Shown: positions 22,173-33,427 of the stretch, piece after piece
Layout of the letters: every line of letters starts with the position of its first letter
How positions within the stretch are numbered: the stretch's first letter is position 1
Assembly (NCBI GenBank): GCA_024138015.1
Contig: JAMXBB010000009.1
Location: 87,872,685-87,936,684, forward strand
Length of the DNA stretch: 64,000 nt
Direction of reading: 5' to 3'
From: Lumnitzera littorea
Taxonomy: Eukaryota > Streptophyta > Magnoliopsida > Myrtales > Combretaceae
The notes under the pieces: generated by a model
What the model saw: the letters and a program-made list of their open reading frames with translations, nothing else
Database searches by the model: none
What the model was told of the DNA's origin: nothing
Position numbers and translations under genes: made by a program

Positions 22173-25100
22173 GACTATTTCAACTATTTTTATTGAAGGG
22201 AGTCTGTGTTTAGCCAAAAAATCTTAATCGTTATCTCTAGTAGGTTATGATGCATATCGGGTTAGATGTTAAGCCAAGTTTGAGTTAGTTAATCTTTTTA
22301 AGGTGATTAACTAAGCTCAAATAATTCAAGCATAATAATATTTACAGAACAACCATATTATGGAGTTCAGCTCTCATTACAATAAATCGAAACCTAACCA
22401 TAAATGTTGCATACACACAAACAGCTAACTACAATCACAAGTCAATATATATCGAAGTCCCCAGATATTCTAAGATAATATCCCAAAATATTGTGAAGCA
22501 TTGATCCTACTTTCTTGTCTTGGTACTCACTTTAGAAAACTTGTATCGTCAACGGTCTAATCATTGAAAGGCCCTATATATATAAAACCTAAATTCAGTT
22601 TTCATAGTAGTTACGAAAATAATAAGTTTTTATCTAAAACAGTTATATATATAAGAATATATTATCACTACAATATATAGTTTTATTATATATATTTATA
22701 TATATCGAGTTAAGTTATTAATTATTAATAATATATGTAATTTATACTATTACGTATTATATATCGTTTTAATTGTATCAAAGCGTACTTTTAATTAGTT
22801 AAATCACCTTTCAATTTCGATAGGGTTATTGTAATACATACATTTTAGTCATACTATAAATTTATAGATTATATTACCTAAGATTGTCCGATTTTAATAA
22901 AAATAATATCGTTGGATTCATACAAACCTAACGACACATATTACGGATTTTATTTCTAGAGATGAATTTTAACAGCTAATTCGAGTTTTTAACATAGTTA
23001 TATGTATATAATCAAATATTATTATACTATATATAATTTATGTTATTAAACCATATTTTACCTAATTTGTCAATATAACCCTATAATGTAAGTATTGTCT
23101 AACCCTAATACACATATAACAAATCCCGATAAGTAAAATATCATTAAATATATTAAAGATACACTTTTTATCTAATATGATCAGTAGACATACACATAGT
23201 TTTTATTTAACTATTTATCATATTTTAACCTATTACTACTAGAATTGAGTATTGGTTTGTTATCTAAGCTATTTTATTATGTAAATTTGTAATAAATAGC
23301 TCAGATTACCATATAATTTCTTGAAAATTTCTATAGACTCCTAAAAATATGAGGAACTCAATAGTAGTTGGTTTTAAGTTTTTGATCTATCATCTATATA
23401 TTCGTATTTACGATTTTACTCTTGAATTATTTTAATTTACTCAATTGTAATCCTTTTTGCACTAAATTGATTTCAACCTGTCCCAACATTATTATTATTC
23501 ATTAGAAATCAATACATGTCCATTTCATCATTTAATTTCATAATTTCCTATTTATTTCACAATTCCAGCCTATTTTTGAGCTATTTTTAGGCCAAAAATG
23601 CAATAAATATTAAAAATATTCAAATAAAAATTCAGGCTACATGGAAATTATCTATATATCATATACATCTTACACAAAAAATTTGAGCTAGAAACAACAT
23701 CATTTAACACATTTATTTTGCAAATCAAACTTTGGATGGATAATAGTTTTCTTAAGTAAGTATACTAAATATTTTGAATTTTTCAAAAATAAAAATATCA
23801 CATGAAAACATGTTTGAAATAACTTAACTACAAATTTTTTTCATAATTTTCTAGGTGAATTTACTATTTTTTAAAAATTATTGAAAAACAGGGTAAGAAA
23901 TCGACGTAGCTGTTCTTAGATGTTATGATAACTGACGGTGGTTGGGTGGTTTTTGGACGATCTAGATGCTGCCTGGACTGGTGGTGTCCAGTTGGGTTGG
24001 TTGTTAGGTGGTCGTCTGGGTTGGATACAGTGGAGGCACGGTGGTTGCTTTGTTTTTATATTTTTTTTCTTTTTTTATTTTCCTAATTTACTACAATTGT
24101 CCTATTACTTCCATAAATTCCATGTTGCCAAACTTCACACGTCCAGAGTTCTTACCCTTTTATATTGCCCCAAAGTCAGTTGAAAGAATTTATCTTCTAT
24201 TTTGGTTTATTTTTTTTTTCTTCTTGATTAAATTAAGCACGAGGTGCCTTATCTTCATAATTCAGCTTTTTGAATCAGCATTCCAACCCCTATGGCATGC
24301 CACGTAACCCTTCCAACAATTGGGAATGATTTTAGATAAGTTTTGATAGGGAATTGACTTAAATATTGATATTATATATATTATAATAGTATTTAGTTAT
24401 TTTACTAATATACAAGCATATATCCAATGTATATATCACGTATAGTATACAAACATACCAGTCTAATTATGATTCTAACATCTCCTTTATTTTTAAGATA
24501 TATTTCTTAGTTATTTTCATGAATTCAATACATAATATATATATATATATATAATTAAGTAATTTAGGGTTAATTTACGGGTATAATTATTATTTATACT
24601 GAGTATACTCATAAAAATACGAGTATATTTATATAGTAAATAATACTATATTATCTCATTTTATAGCTTAATTAACTTATTTTTAAGTTTTCGTTGCAAT
24701 CCAAGTTCGATTTTAGCAATTCTGAACGTTTTAGTATTATATTAAATAATCTTACTTCTAAGGGCAAAATTGAGATTTTGGACAACTATTTTCAAATCTA
24801 ACTTCACTAAGTCACTTTGACTAACTTTTCTATTTTAGTCGTAAAGTTTGGGTTCAATTAGATAACTTTTCCCGAAAGCCCTAAATGTAGGTACGATTGC
24901 CTTAAACTTAACTTTAGGGTTTCATATAGAGCAAATTTTGACTATCTTGATTATATTCTTAATATTTTATTATATTTTTAACTTCTAAACGTACGATGAT
25001 TTTTCAATTAGGGTTATCATGTTTTTCGTAAGTTTCTAGCCTACTTGATTTACTTTCCTGAATACCTCAAATTTATTATTGATTCTAATCATATAAGGAT

Positions 25101-25739
25101 AAGGCTCTGTCCTAATACTTAGATGTTCATGTTTTGATTGCTGATTTATGGGATATTATAGACTATTTTCAAAATTAAAAGAAACAAGCATGTCTAAAGT
25201 TTAATAGTAGTGAACTACGAAAGTCTAATTGCGAATAGCGAGTACGTAGGTATTTATAGGAAACTACGAGGTGACTTAAAATATGTAAAAATTATTTTTC
25301 TCCTTATGTAAGTAATTTTTCAATTTCGTCATTTTTATAAGCAGATATAGTTTTATTTTTTTTTTAATTTACTTGGAGATTTGAATAAAAGGGTATCTTG
25401 TATAATAAACTTAAATTCATAAGATTAAAAACGATACCTAGTTAAGGTCTAATAGGATAGTTCTCGAATCTAAGAATCTATGATTTTCAAAAGTCAGTTT
25501 TTATGAAATTGGTTTTCTTATGGACTGGTGGTTAGGTTAGAATTAATTCATCTAATTGATCCCAACCTACCTCTTTCCCAACTTTGATTGAGTGGTAACT
25601 CTAAAAAGTATTCAAAATTAAAAGAACCATATTTTCCTTAATTTTTAGTCAGGAGTTTATATTGAATAAGTATAGGGTTCGATATAAATCAAATTAAGAA
25701 GAATAAACGAAAACCGAACAATCAGGGTCAGTAACAAGG

Positions 25740-26760
25740 TCTTAGAGGTTAGGTTTTATTAGCCTACACTATTTAAAGACACCTAAATATACGTTGAGCT
25801 TTGTAATAGTTGTCAACAGATAGCAAATATATCTTATGGGGATGAGATGCTACAAAACCTCATCTTAGAGTGTAAGGTGTTTAATGCGTGGGGGATCGAC
25901 TTCATGGGCCCTTTCCTAAACTCTCATGGAAATAAATATATCCTAGTGACCACTAATTATGTCTTGAAACGAGTTGAGGCTAAAGCCTTACCCACTAATG
26001 ATGTTAGGTAATAAAGAAACTTTTAAAAGACCAATTTTCTTGTTTTGGTATTACTAAGGTGATTATAAGTGATAAGGGAACACACTTTTGCAACACTAAA
26101 CTCGAGCAACTGTTGAAACATTATGCTGTCATACATAAGGTAGCTACTCCTTGCCATCCCTAAACTAGTGGTTAAGCGGAAGTTGTTAATTGGGATCTTA
26201 AGTGGATTTTGGAGAAAACCATAAAGCACCATAAGAAGGATTTTTCGAAAAAGTTTGATGATGCTCTATAGGCACATAAGACCGTTTACAAAATACTAAA
26301 TAGATTTGTGTGGGAAGGCTTATTACTTATCGATAGAGATTGAACATAAAGCTTACTAAGCTCTTAAAAGTGCTAATCTTGATTTTGAGATTCCAAGTGC
26401 TTATAGGAAGCTTCGGTCGAATGAGCTTGACCAGTGGTGAGCCATAGCCTATGAGAATTCAAGGTTCTATAAGGAAAGAACCAAAAAGTACCATGATTAG
26501 AGAATCAAGCAAGGCCGACAATTCAGAGAAGGGGACTATGTCCTCTTATATAATTTACGCTTGTGACTATCTTGAGGAAGTTGAAATTCAAGTAGTTTGG
26601 ACCATTCATAGTCATTTTCTTGTATGGGATGGTTAAAGTTGCACACCCAAACAAGGGGACCTTCAAAGTCAATGGGCGACGGTTGAAGTTATACTTGGGT
26701 GGAAATTTTGAGAACGATAGATGGAAAGAGTTTTATCTCTATCTTATGGAAGAATCATAA
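25740..26760 (+). pseudogene. Integrase of the Athila-like element, broken
   Basis: Pieces in order are FY*PTLFKDT with a decayed CNSCQ (zinc-binding end), then WGIDFMGPFLNSHGNKYILV (start of the catalytic core, first Asp present). Later come ISDKGTHF-like wording with the frame shifted, and YENSRFYKERTKKYHD. The C-terminal part is GPFIV...VAHPNKGTFKVNGRRLKLYL. The Trp of FYWPTLF is a TAG stop at 25757, the kind of change expected from methylated-cytosine loss. At least six stops or shifts make it non-functional. Confidence 0.85.
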
Positions 26761-27997
26761 GTAAGAAAAATGTATCACATTGAGATATTGATGTTAACTA
26801 TAGTGCTTCTTAGGAGGCTACTTATGTCTAACCTTTATTTTATTTTTGTTTTGTCTAATTTTATTTTGATTGCACTTTATTTCTTTTATTTTATTCTAAT
26901 TTTGATTAAATTTTAATTTTATTCATTAGTAGTGTTTTAGCAATAGGTTGATTTAATATACATACATACATATACATATATATATATATATATATAGAAA
27001 GTTATACAGCATGATGACATGATTGTATGCAATCAGGCGCTACAATGTGCCTAAGAACAGAGAGTTACACAAGTACGAGGACATAATCATATCCTTGCCT
27101 GTGTGCGCCTAGACATGAACAAAAAGTGCCCCTTCTACCCAGCGTATTTGTGTAGCAATGAAGAAAAATAAAAAGGGTATACATGATTAGTTTCTCCCCA
27201 CTTCAAACACAATCATTCATTCACTCTTCCTTTTATCTCATTCAATAGGCACATAAGTACCTTACATACTGCTCTTTCTCTTACATAATCCATACACTCA
27301 ACTTGTTCTTACAATGATCTTAGGGAAATCCAGGTGTTTTTCTTCTTCTACTCCACTTTTCTTCTTGTTTTTGTTTTAACATAATGTCTTGAGTAAATAT
27401 TGTTCATGAATTTGAGTGGAAGAAAATTAGGGCTTTGTTTTATGAAGTAAGTTTGATGCATCTAGACATGTTTTGACTATTTTTTAACTAGTTATAATTT
27501 GGATTTCTTGATAGATTACATAGGACACAACCATGTCATTTGAAAATGGCACTCATAGTTGCTTGCTATCGATTTTTTCATGTTCATATTTTTGAGTGCA
27601 TTTATGGAGAGTTTATATTTTCTACTTCATTAAACACAATTTTTGCATAAGATTTTGCTCTAATTTGCAAGTGAAACTCTTGTTCTTGCTACTTAAGGTT
27701 TTAGTAATTGGTGTTGATTTAGGGACGTTGATGCGATTCCAAGATAGATGTAGGGTGAACATCATGTTTCTTGTATCATCAAGAGCCAATTATTGTAGCT
27801 AGTTGTATACTTGTATGGTTGCATTTGCTTGAGTCAACTAGTTATACTAATGCCCTCTAAGTGTTTGATGAAATGTCCTAATGAAGTTTTCTATATTATT
27901 TTCTCACTATACTTGATTGAAATTGCTCCTTAGTTACTTCTAAGTGTGGGGAAGATGTTATGTGCTTAATTTGATTTGTTTTTTCCTTTAGGTTACC
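26761..27997 (+). other. Athila internal spacer with AT microsatellite
   Basis: No coding signal is convincing. A (CATA)n/(TA)n run lies at about 26958-26996. The position, between pol and the env-position ORF, is the usual long spacer of this lineage. A TTTTTTCCTTTAG stretch ends at about 27991, just before the next ATG, and looks like a splice acceptor. Confidence 0.5.
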
Positions 27998-29207
27998 ATG
28001 TTAAACCGTGAAAAACAACCCATTTAGCAAAAGGTCAAAATGGTTGCATCTTCCTCTACTTAAGAGGGAGCCCTCATAGAACCATTACTAACTCTCTCTC
28101 CTTTGGTTCACCCCTATGCTCCAGTTTAAAGAAGCTTATCATTCAACTTGATACAACTTGTTAAAGGATAAAGAGTTTAACAAAACTTTACATTTGGATT
28201 GGGAAGTGGTAGAGTAGTTAAACTTGATGAATGATATGAAGGTATTGTTAGAAGGCACTGTATAGTAAAAATTCCTCTCCTTACAAGCTTTGGTCTATAA
28301 GGAACTCGCATTGGAGTTCTTATGTACCTACAAGCTAGATAAAGAGGGTGTTTCGAGTATGGGTACAAAGTGGAAAATCCACTTCATAGTGAATGGGAAG
28401 TCATGCAAAATGTCTATTGCTCAAATAGGTGTTTATATCGGGCTTTATGAGGAGAGTTATATATGGTCTAATGAGTTTCATTTACCCCTAATAAGTTTTG
28501 GGGTAAGATTGTTGTAGATGACCCCTATGAACCTAAGGTGAGTGAAGCATCCAATTGAAGAGACCTGAATACAGGGTACTATATGGCTACTCTCCCATAC
28601 TTAAACAAGGAGAGTAAAGAGTAATAGTGTGATCTCAAATAATGATATCTTCTATTTGTATAGCATGATTCGAAAATATCCAATTGACTTAGCAATTAAG
28701 TTAGTTGAGTTCTTTCATTACCAAGTGACCACTACATACACAAAAGGATAAATTTGTTGTAGTCCTTACATGAACCTTTTGGTTTAGGCAATGTGGTCTC
28801 ATTAAGTGGATTGGTATTTGTAGACTTTAGTTGCTCAAGTTGCCCCCATGAGGCTTAGTTCTTTTAGGCATATGAATCTATTGCCATCTAGCAACCATGG
28901 GAGGTGGGGGGAATACCAAACTGAAGGATAGTTGGTGATGATCAAATATGATGATAAGGTTGAACTATTGTTGAATGAGATTCGATATGTATGAAAAAGT
29001 GTAGATTGACTCCATATCCAACAAGATAGGTTGGAAAAATTTCTTAAGATGCAATAATTTGTTTTGAATGAAAGTGATGATGAAGAGGAAGATGAGGAAG
29101 AGAGAGAAGGAGAGGAGGAACAAGAAGACGACAAAGGCAAAGCTATGGAAGATGTAAATGAGGAGGATGAAGACGATGGAGATGGGGGTTACAATCCCTC
29201 TTCCTAG
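27998..29207 (+). pseudogene. Env-position ORF of the Athila-like element, broken
   Basis: A start at 27998 follows a splice-acceptor-like tract. The best piece (28290-28517) has KELALEFLCTYKLDKEG and SCKMSIAQIGVYIGLYEES, matching the uncharacterised 'plant transposon protein' domain of Athila ORFs. The C-terminus at about 29067-29204 is strongly acidic (mostly Glu and Asp) and ends NPSS before a TAG. Athila elements carry an extra ORF here, in some copies compared with envelope proteins. I see no signal peptide or clear membrane segment. Stops at several points, such as 28050 and 28266, break it. Confidence 0.65.
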
Positions 29208-30772
29208 TTTCTTTTTCAGTGTTTGTAATATTTTGTTGATATATATCTTATGCCTTGCCACATTAGCTTGGACATTTTTTCTTTTCTTTTTATTTTTTTT
29301 TATTTTATTTTCACTTTCTTTCATTTTTTTAGTAGTTAGTTGGCAAAGGCATACGTAGAATGGACATGTACAAATGATGGACCCCGAGATATGAACTTTT
29401 CTACATGCTACTCGAATGACAAGGAATTGTTAGGTCTTTTTAATTTGACTTTTTTCCCTTTTATTCCCTTTTTCCCCTATGGTGTTTTTATTTGTTTCAT
29501 ATTTTTTATTGTAATTTATTGGTCATACATTGGGGACAATGTATGTTACTAAGTGTGGGGAAGGGGAATATATAAAATTTGTTACTACTTAGGAAACCAA
29601 TCTTTGACATTTGACCTAATTAATGTATTAGTTAACTTGCAATGGGTAATTAACAATTTTTGGGATTTGAATTAATTAATTGGGCTAAATTGAAATCTAA
29701 TCAATACCTTGATTAATATTGATCTTATTACATTGCTAGAGTTGATTAGTGAAATTTTTATAGGGCAAAGTTTACGAGTTATTTAGCCTAAGATTTTAGA
29801 ACTTGAGATTGGAGCAATGTCACTAGTTGGGAGTTAGTCATAATTATTTTCAAATTTACGTTAATGTATACTTTTCTTTTGGAAATTTTTATAGTCCTAT
29901 AATCCTTAGTAAACAAATAAATGAATTTGTCTTTTAAGAATTCTATAAAAAGTCAAATTAGTTAGAGGTGAAATAATAATAATAAATGAATGAATAAATG
30001 AACATAGAAAAAGGAAAAATTGATAAGGATTTGCCTTGTTTTGTTAGAAGAGTGAGGTTTGAATTTTGTTGCTAATGCCAATGCTAATGTAAGCATGAAA
30101 GATAAGTTGGTAACGGTTGATCATGGTTCGTTAGAAGAGCAAGGTTCTTTCCTGCCGCTAATATGAGGGCTAAGTTGATATGGATTGGTCTTGGTTTATT
30201 AGAAGAGTGAGGTCTTTTCTTACTGCCAATGCAATTGTCCTTAAAAATAACAAATAATTGGGCTTAAATAAAGTAAATAAAATGAATTGAAAAGCCTTCA
30301 GACAAAACTATATACTAGGAGGATAACTAGAGGATGAGTGGATATAAAATATATTTATACTAGATTATGATGCTTAACAAGATTGACAAGATAGCTGCAT
30401 ACACTTTAGCTAATACGATAAAATTTTTTGGACTCTTTCTTAGCTAACGAGATGTTAAATTTGATTTGAGTTTAGGAATCCTTGGTTACATGGTTTGAGT
30501 AAACTTTTACTTACATAGATTAACTAGTGAATCATGGCATTAAGTTTTTTTTTTTTTTTGGAAAATTTGAATATGGTCAGGTGGAAAAATGAAATTGTTA
30601 AGTGAGAAATTGATTAACTTTACTATCACAAGTTAATTGAGGATTGTTTCGTAATTTTTTTCGAGTTAAGTGTAATTATTAGCCGGTTTCTTAAATGGTA
30701 ATAAATTTTATTAACTGTTTCTTGTCCCAATTTCTTTGTTTGATTTATTTGCTTGGGGATAAGCAAATGCTA
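29208..30772 (+). other. Athila 3' spacer with degenerate repeats
   Basis: The stretch is non-coding. Near 30015-30230, three diverged copies of a block built on GTTAGAAGAGTGAGG occur at about 30043, 30130 and 30199. The phrase CTAAGTGTGGGGAAG at 29551, which also occurs at about 27940, is common in Athila 3' regions. Confidence 0.5.
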
Positions 30773-30787
30773 AAGTATAGGGAAGTT
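30773..30787 (+). other. Polypurine tract of the Athila-like element
   Basis: AAAGTATAGGGAAGTT directly precedes the LTR start TGATGAATC. Two pyrimidines interrupt it, as in a decayed copy. Confidence 0.55.
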
Positions 30788-32185
30788 TGATGAATCTTAA
30801 TTTGGATATATTTATCATAGTGATTTAATAGCATTTCCCTTATAATTTTGAATTAATTTTAAAGAATTTGGTACTTAGTTGAGTAATAGTTTGATTTTAG
30901 GGTTTGGACATATTCTCGAAATGAAAATGAAGAAAAGGAATCGAGTTTTAATCAATTCAAACTCAAATAAAGAAGTTATGGAATTTTGAAGTAGGACATG
31001 GCCGAGCTAACATGATCATGTCCAACCAAGAGACTCAATATATGAGGATAAGAAATCTAGTCATAGATTTTGACATAACTAGTGGGACGTGACCGTTTCC
31101 TTAGTCATGTCCACCTAGGAGAAGAAAAGCCTAATTTTGCATAGGAAGTTACACGACCATTGGGACATAGCCGTGTCCTAGGTTATATTCAACCAAGAAT
31201 GAATTTTGCACTTAAGGAACATAGAATTACATAACTTATGAGATGTAACTATATCCTAGGTCATGTCAAATGCCACCAATTGTGACTTTTATCTTCAATA
31301 GAAAAGGGGATTTGAGGGTTTTCAAGGAAACTTTTTAAGATCCAAAAAGAAGAGACTTCAAGAGCAAAAGAGGACTAAGGGGAAGCATCATCAAAACTTT
31401 AAGATTGGGAAGATTCAATATAATCAAAAGGGGTTTTTCATGGATTTTTCATTGTTTTTGCTGTAATTTACTTTCTTTATCATGAGTAGATCTTAAATTC
31501 TAGTATCTTAGCTTGTGGAACCTAGGGTTCTCATGTGATTATTGAATTAATTGTTGAATTTCAATATGGTTTCTAATTTCTTGATTCAATTACGTGTTCT
31601 TTATTGTTAATTGATATCTCTTAGCTATAAATACTTGATATTATGCATGAAGATTGAGAAGCCTCTTGTGAAATTAAATCTTGACATAATTGAAGGAGAT
31701 TTCATATGTACTTAGAGATAAGGTTCTTTCAGAAAGTTGTTATCTTTTCATGGGAATTCATTGTTAGTTAATTCTATCCTAGAATAAGCTATTAGTGAAG
31801 AGATTCTAGTAGATATTTTAGGGTCAAGGTTAATATGCTTGACAAAGATACTAGTTTAAATTGAGAATTTTCTCGATCAATGAAACTAAAGATGGAATTG
31901 AATGAATTTTATGAGGTCACATGAAGAATTCTAGTGGAAACAAGTTATAGATATGTTATTCTCTTTCTTAAAGTAGTTCTTAAGTTTATTACTTTCCAAT
32001 TGCTTGGTTGAGTCTTGGAATTAGTTTAGTTAGTTAACTTTAGTTCCTTTTAATTTAGTCATATTCATCATGATTTTATGGTTAAATAATAGAGCTAGGG
32101 TTAGTATTAGCATTCACAGTCTCTAAGGGATTAACTCAAACTTACATTCACTATATTAGAATTTGCTAAGTGCACTTGTCTCATA
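30788..32185 (+). repeat. 3' LTR of the Athila-like element
   Basis: It starts TGATGAATC after the polypurine tract and ends near CACTTGTCTCATATA. It aligns in reverse orientation with 14901-16201. The lower boundary is firm and the upper one is accurate to about 10 bases. Confidence 0.72.
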
Positions 32186-32229
32186 TAAAGAGAGTTCAAA
32201 TGTAAAGGTTGTGTGCATGCTTCACAACA

Positions 32230-32870
32230 AACACGTTTCACACAACAAAAGGAAATGACTTGACTTAAGTAGTATTTGTAGGGTGATCAAATGAGGACTT
32301 GAAAGGTAGGAGGAGTAGCTAGTCTCAATGAAGCTCTAACATAGGGTAAGACAAGTGGAGGAGTTGAATAGTATTAAACTGTAGTGTTTACTATAAACAG
32401 GGTGAGAGTTCTTAAAAAAGTTGAGTGTTTGATTCATTTGAGTAAGTAGTTTGGTAGAGTAACTACATTGGTCAAAGTTTTCTTACATCTAAATGGTGAA
32501 GGGGATCTAGTATTTATAGAAATTGATTATTGATCCCATCCATCAGATTGTGATGGTAATCAATGACTATAATTGATCATTTCTTTTATGGGCCTAAAAT
32601 AGATCCTCTTTTCTGAGTTTAGGCCTAATAGTGGCCTTATTTCCTTAGTGTGAACTAAAGTGAGAAAGGTTGAATGGGGTAGATTGATCTACTAGGTTTA
32701 CTTTAAGCCTACTATACCAAATCTTTCTTGGTTATCTCAAAAATATGTAAGCTTGACTCTTTAGGCCTAATTACGTTAGCCTAAAGAGTTAAATCCACTT
32801 TAATTAATGGGCTTAAAGCTCAATTTTAAATTTAGCCCTCTGTAAATGTTTAGACTATAAAGTACGATAA
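32230..32870 (-). repeat. Tat/Retand-like LTR fragment (antisense)
   Basis: In reverse orientation the stretch has a TATA box (TATAAATACTAG, about 32508-32520) and LTR-like wording such as CCCTTCACCATTTAGATG. It has no coding region and no clear ends. The assignment rests on style and is tentative. A perfect 11-bp inverted repeat lies at 32756-32789. Confidence 0.4.
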
Positions 32871-33427
32871 CATGAAAGATTTTTTAAATTATATATTACT
32901 TGTAAATGTGTATCATGAAATGTATGTACAAAATAAAAGATATTAATTACTAGACCAATTAAATAAAATATAAAATAGTTTATTTAAAAAAAAAATGAAA
33001 TGAGTCTATATGGTTGGCTAATACTTACAATGGTAAGAATCCATTATGACAATTTTCTTTTAGTCAAGTTGGGAAAAAGTTGTGGAAACGGATTTTTACG
33101 TTGTCATTGTTTTTTTAAGAAGATAATCAACCTTTTCCAAATCATTCCTATATAGTTTATTCGAATGTTATGATGCAAACACCAAGATCACATTTGAAGA
33201 TACATGAAGAAATAAGTGATAGATGTAATATATCAATATGGAGCATGTGTTAGCATAATTTATTGAAAAATAGAATAATTCTTTTTTGCAATTAACTTTT
33301 ATCTAAATTCAAATTTCTAATTCATGAATGTGGAGCATTTAAATATCGTCAATAAAATACTTTGTAAAAGATGTAAAATGCCAAAGATGGATAGGTAGAT
33401 GGTTAGGGTTTTAATATTACCAAAGTT
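32871..33427. other. Unassigned AT-rich sequence
   Basis: I see no coding signal, repeat or terminal structure. It is the left flank of the MULE. Confidence 0.4.

Larger units (their letters stand above)
18430..25160 (-). mobile_element. Tekay/Del-type LTR (solo), itself split
   Basis: On the minus strand it starts TATAATATCCCATAAATC at 25160 and ends TTTTCGGGGTATAACA at 18430. These are the typical ends of Tekay/Del LTRs (TGTAACACCC... to ...TTCGGGGCGTAACA). An internal block at 18880-18920 aligns with the TACTGAGC...GCTCACATCCCTATAG block of the LTR at 19220. The flanks AACTA (18425-18429) and GACTA (25161-25165) form a 4/5 target duplication. Without the inner insertion it is 3773 bp. No coding region is attached, so it is a solo LTR. 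Confidence 0.78.
16403..25736 (+). mobile_element. Ogre-type LTR, split by a later insertion
   Basis: It begins TGGTACAATTTTACTC, related to the Ogre LTR start at 2941. It includes a C-rich block (17560-17950) and a GGACCTTT block near 18360 that align with the reverse complement of the LTR at 356-2941. The next expected block (TTTTCAAAATTAAAA, then GCGAATAGCGAGTACGTAGG) appears only at 25165-25260. The 18430-25160 segment is therefore an insertion. With it removed the LTR is about 2.6 kb, the same length as the LTR at 356. It ends near CAGTAACA at 25736. Confidence 0.7.
25737..32185 (+). mobile_element. Athila-like Ty3 element, 3' part only
   Basis: In order it has integrase remains, a long spacer, an ORF in the env position, a further spacer with degenerate repeats, a polypurine tract and a 3' LTR. 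Integrase wording, gene order and the TGATGAATC LTR start are typical of the Athila lineage. gag, protease and RT are absent. The left edge abuts an Ogre-type LTR. Confidence 0.82.

Noticed and set aside
22173..22200. Primer site after the LTR at 19220-22172, which would make it a 5' LTR
   Set aside because: No TGGTATCA-like sequence follows, and the GACTA duplication shows that host DNA begins there.
28835..29324. Ser-rich and Phe-rich frames on the minus strand
   Set aside because: They are the antisense of the acidic tail and 3' end of the Athila env-position ORF.
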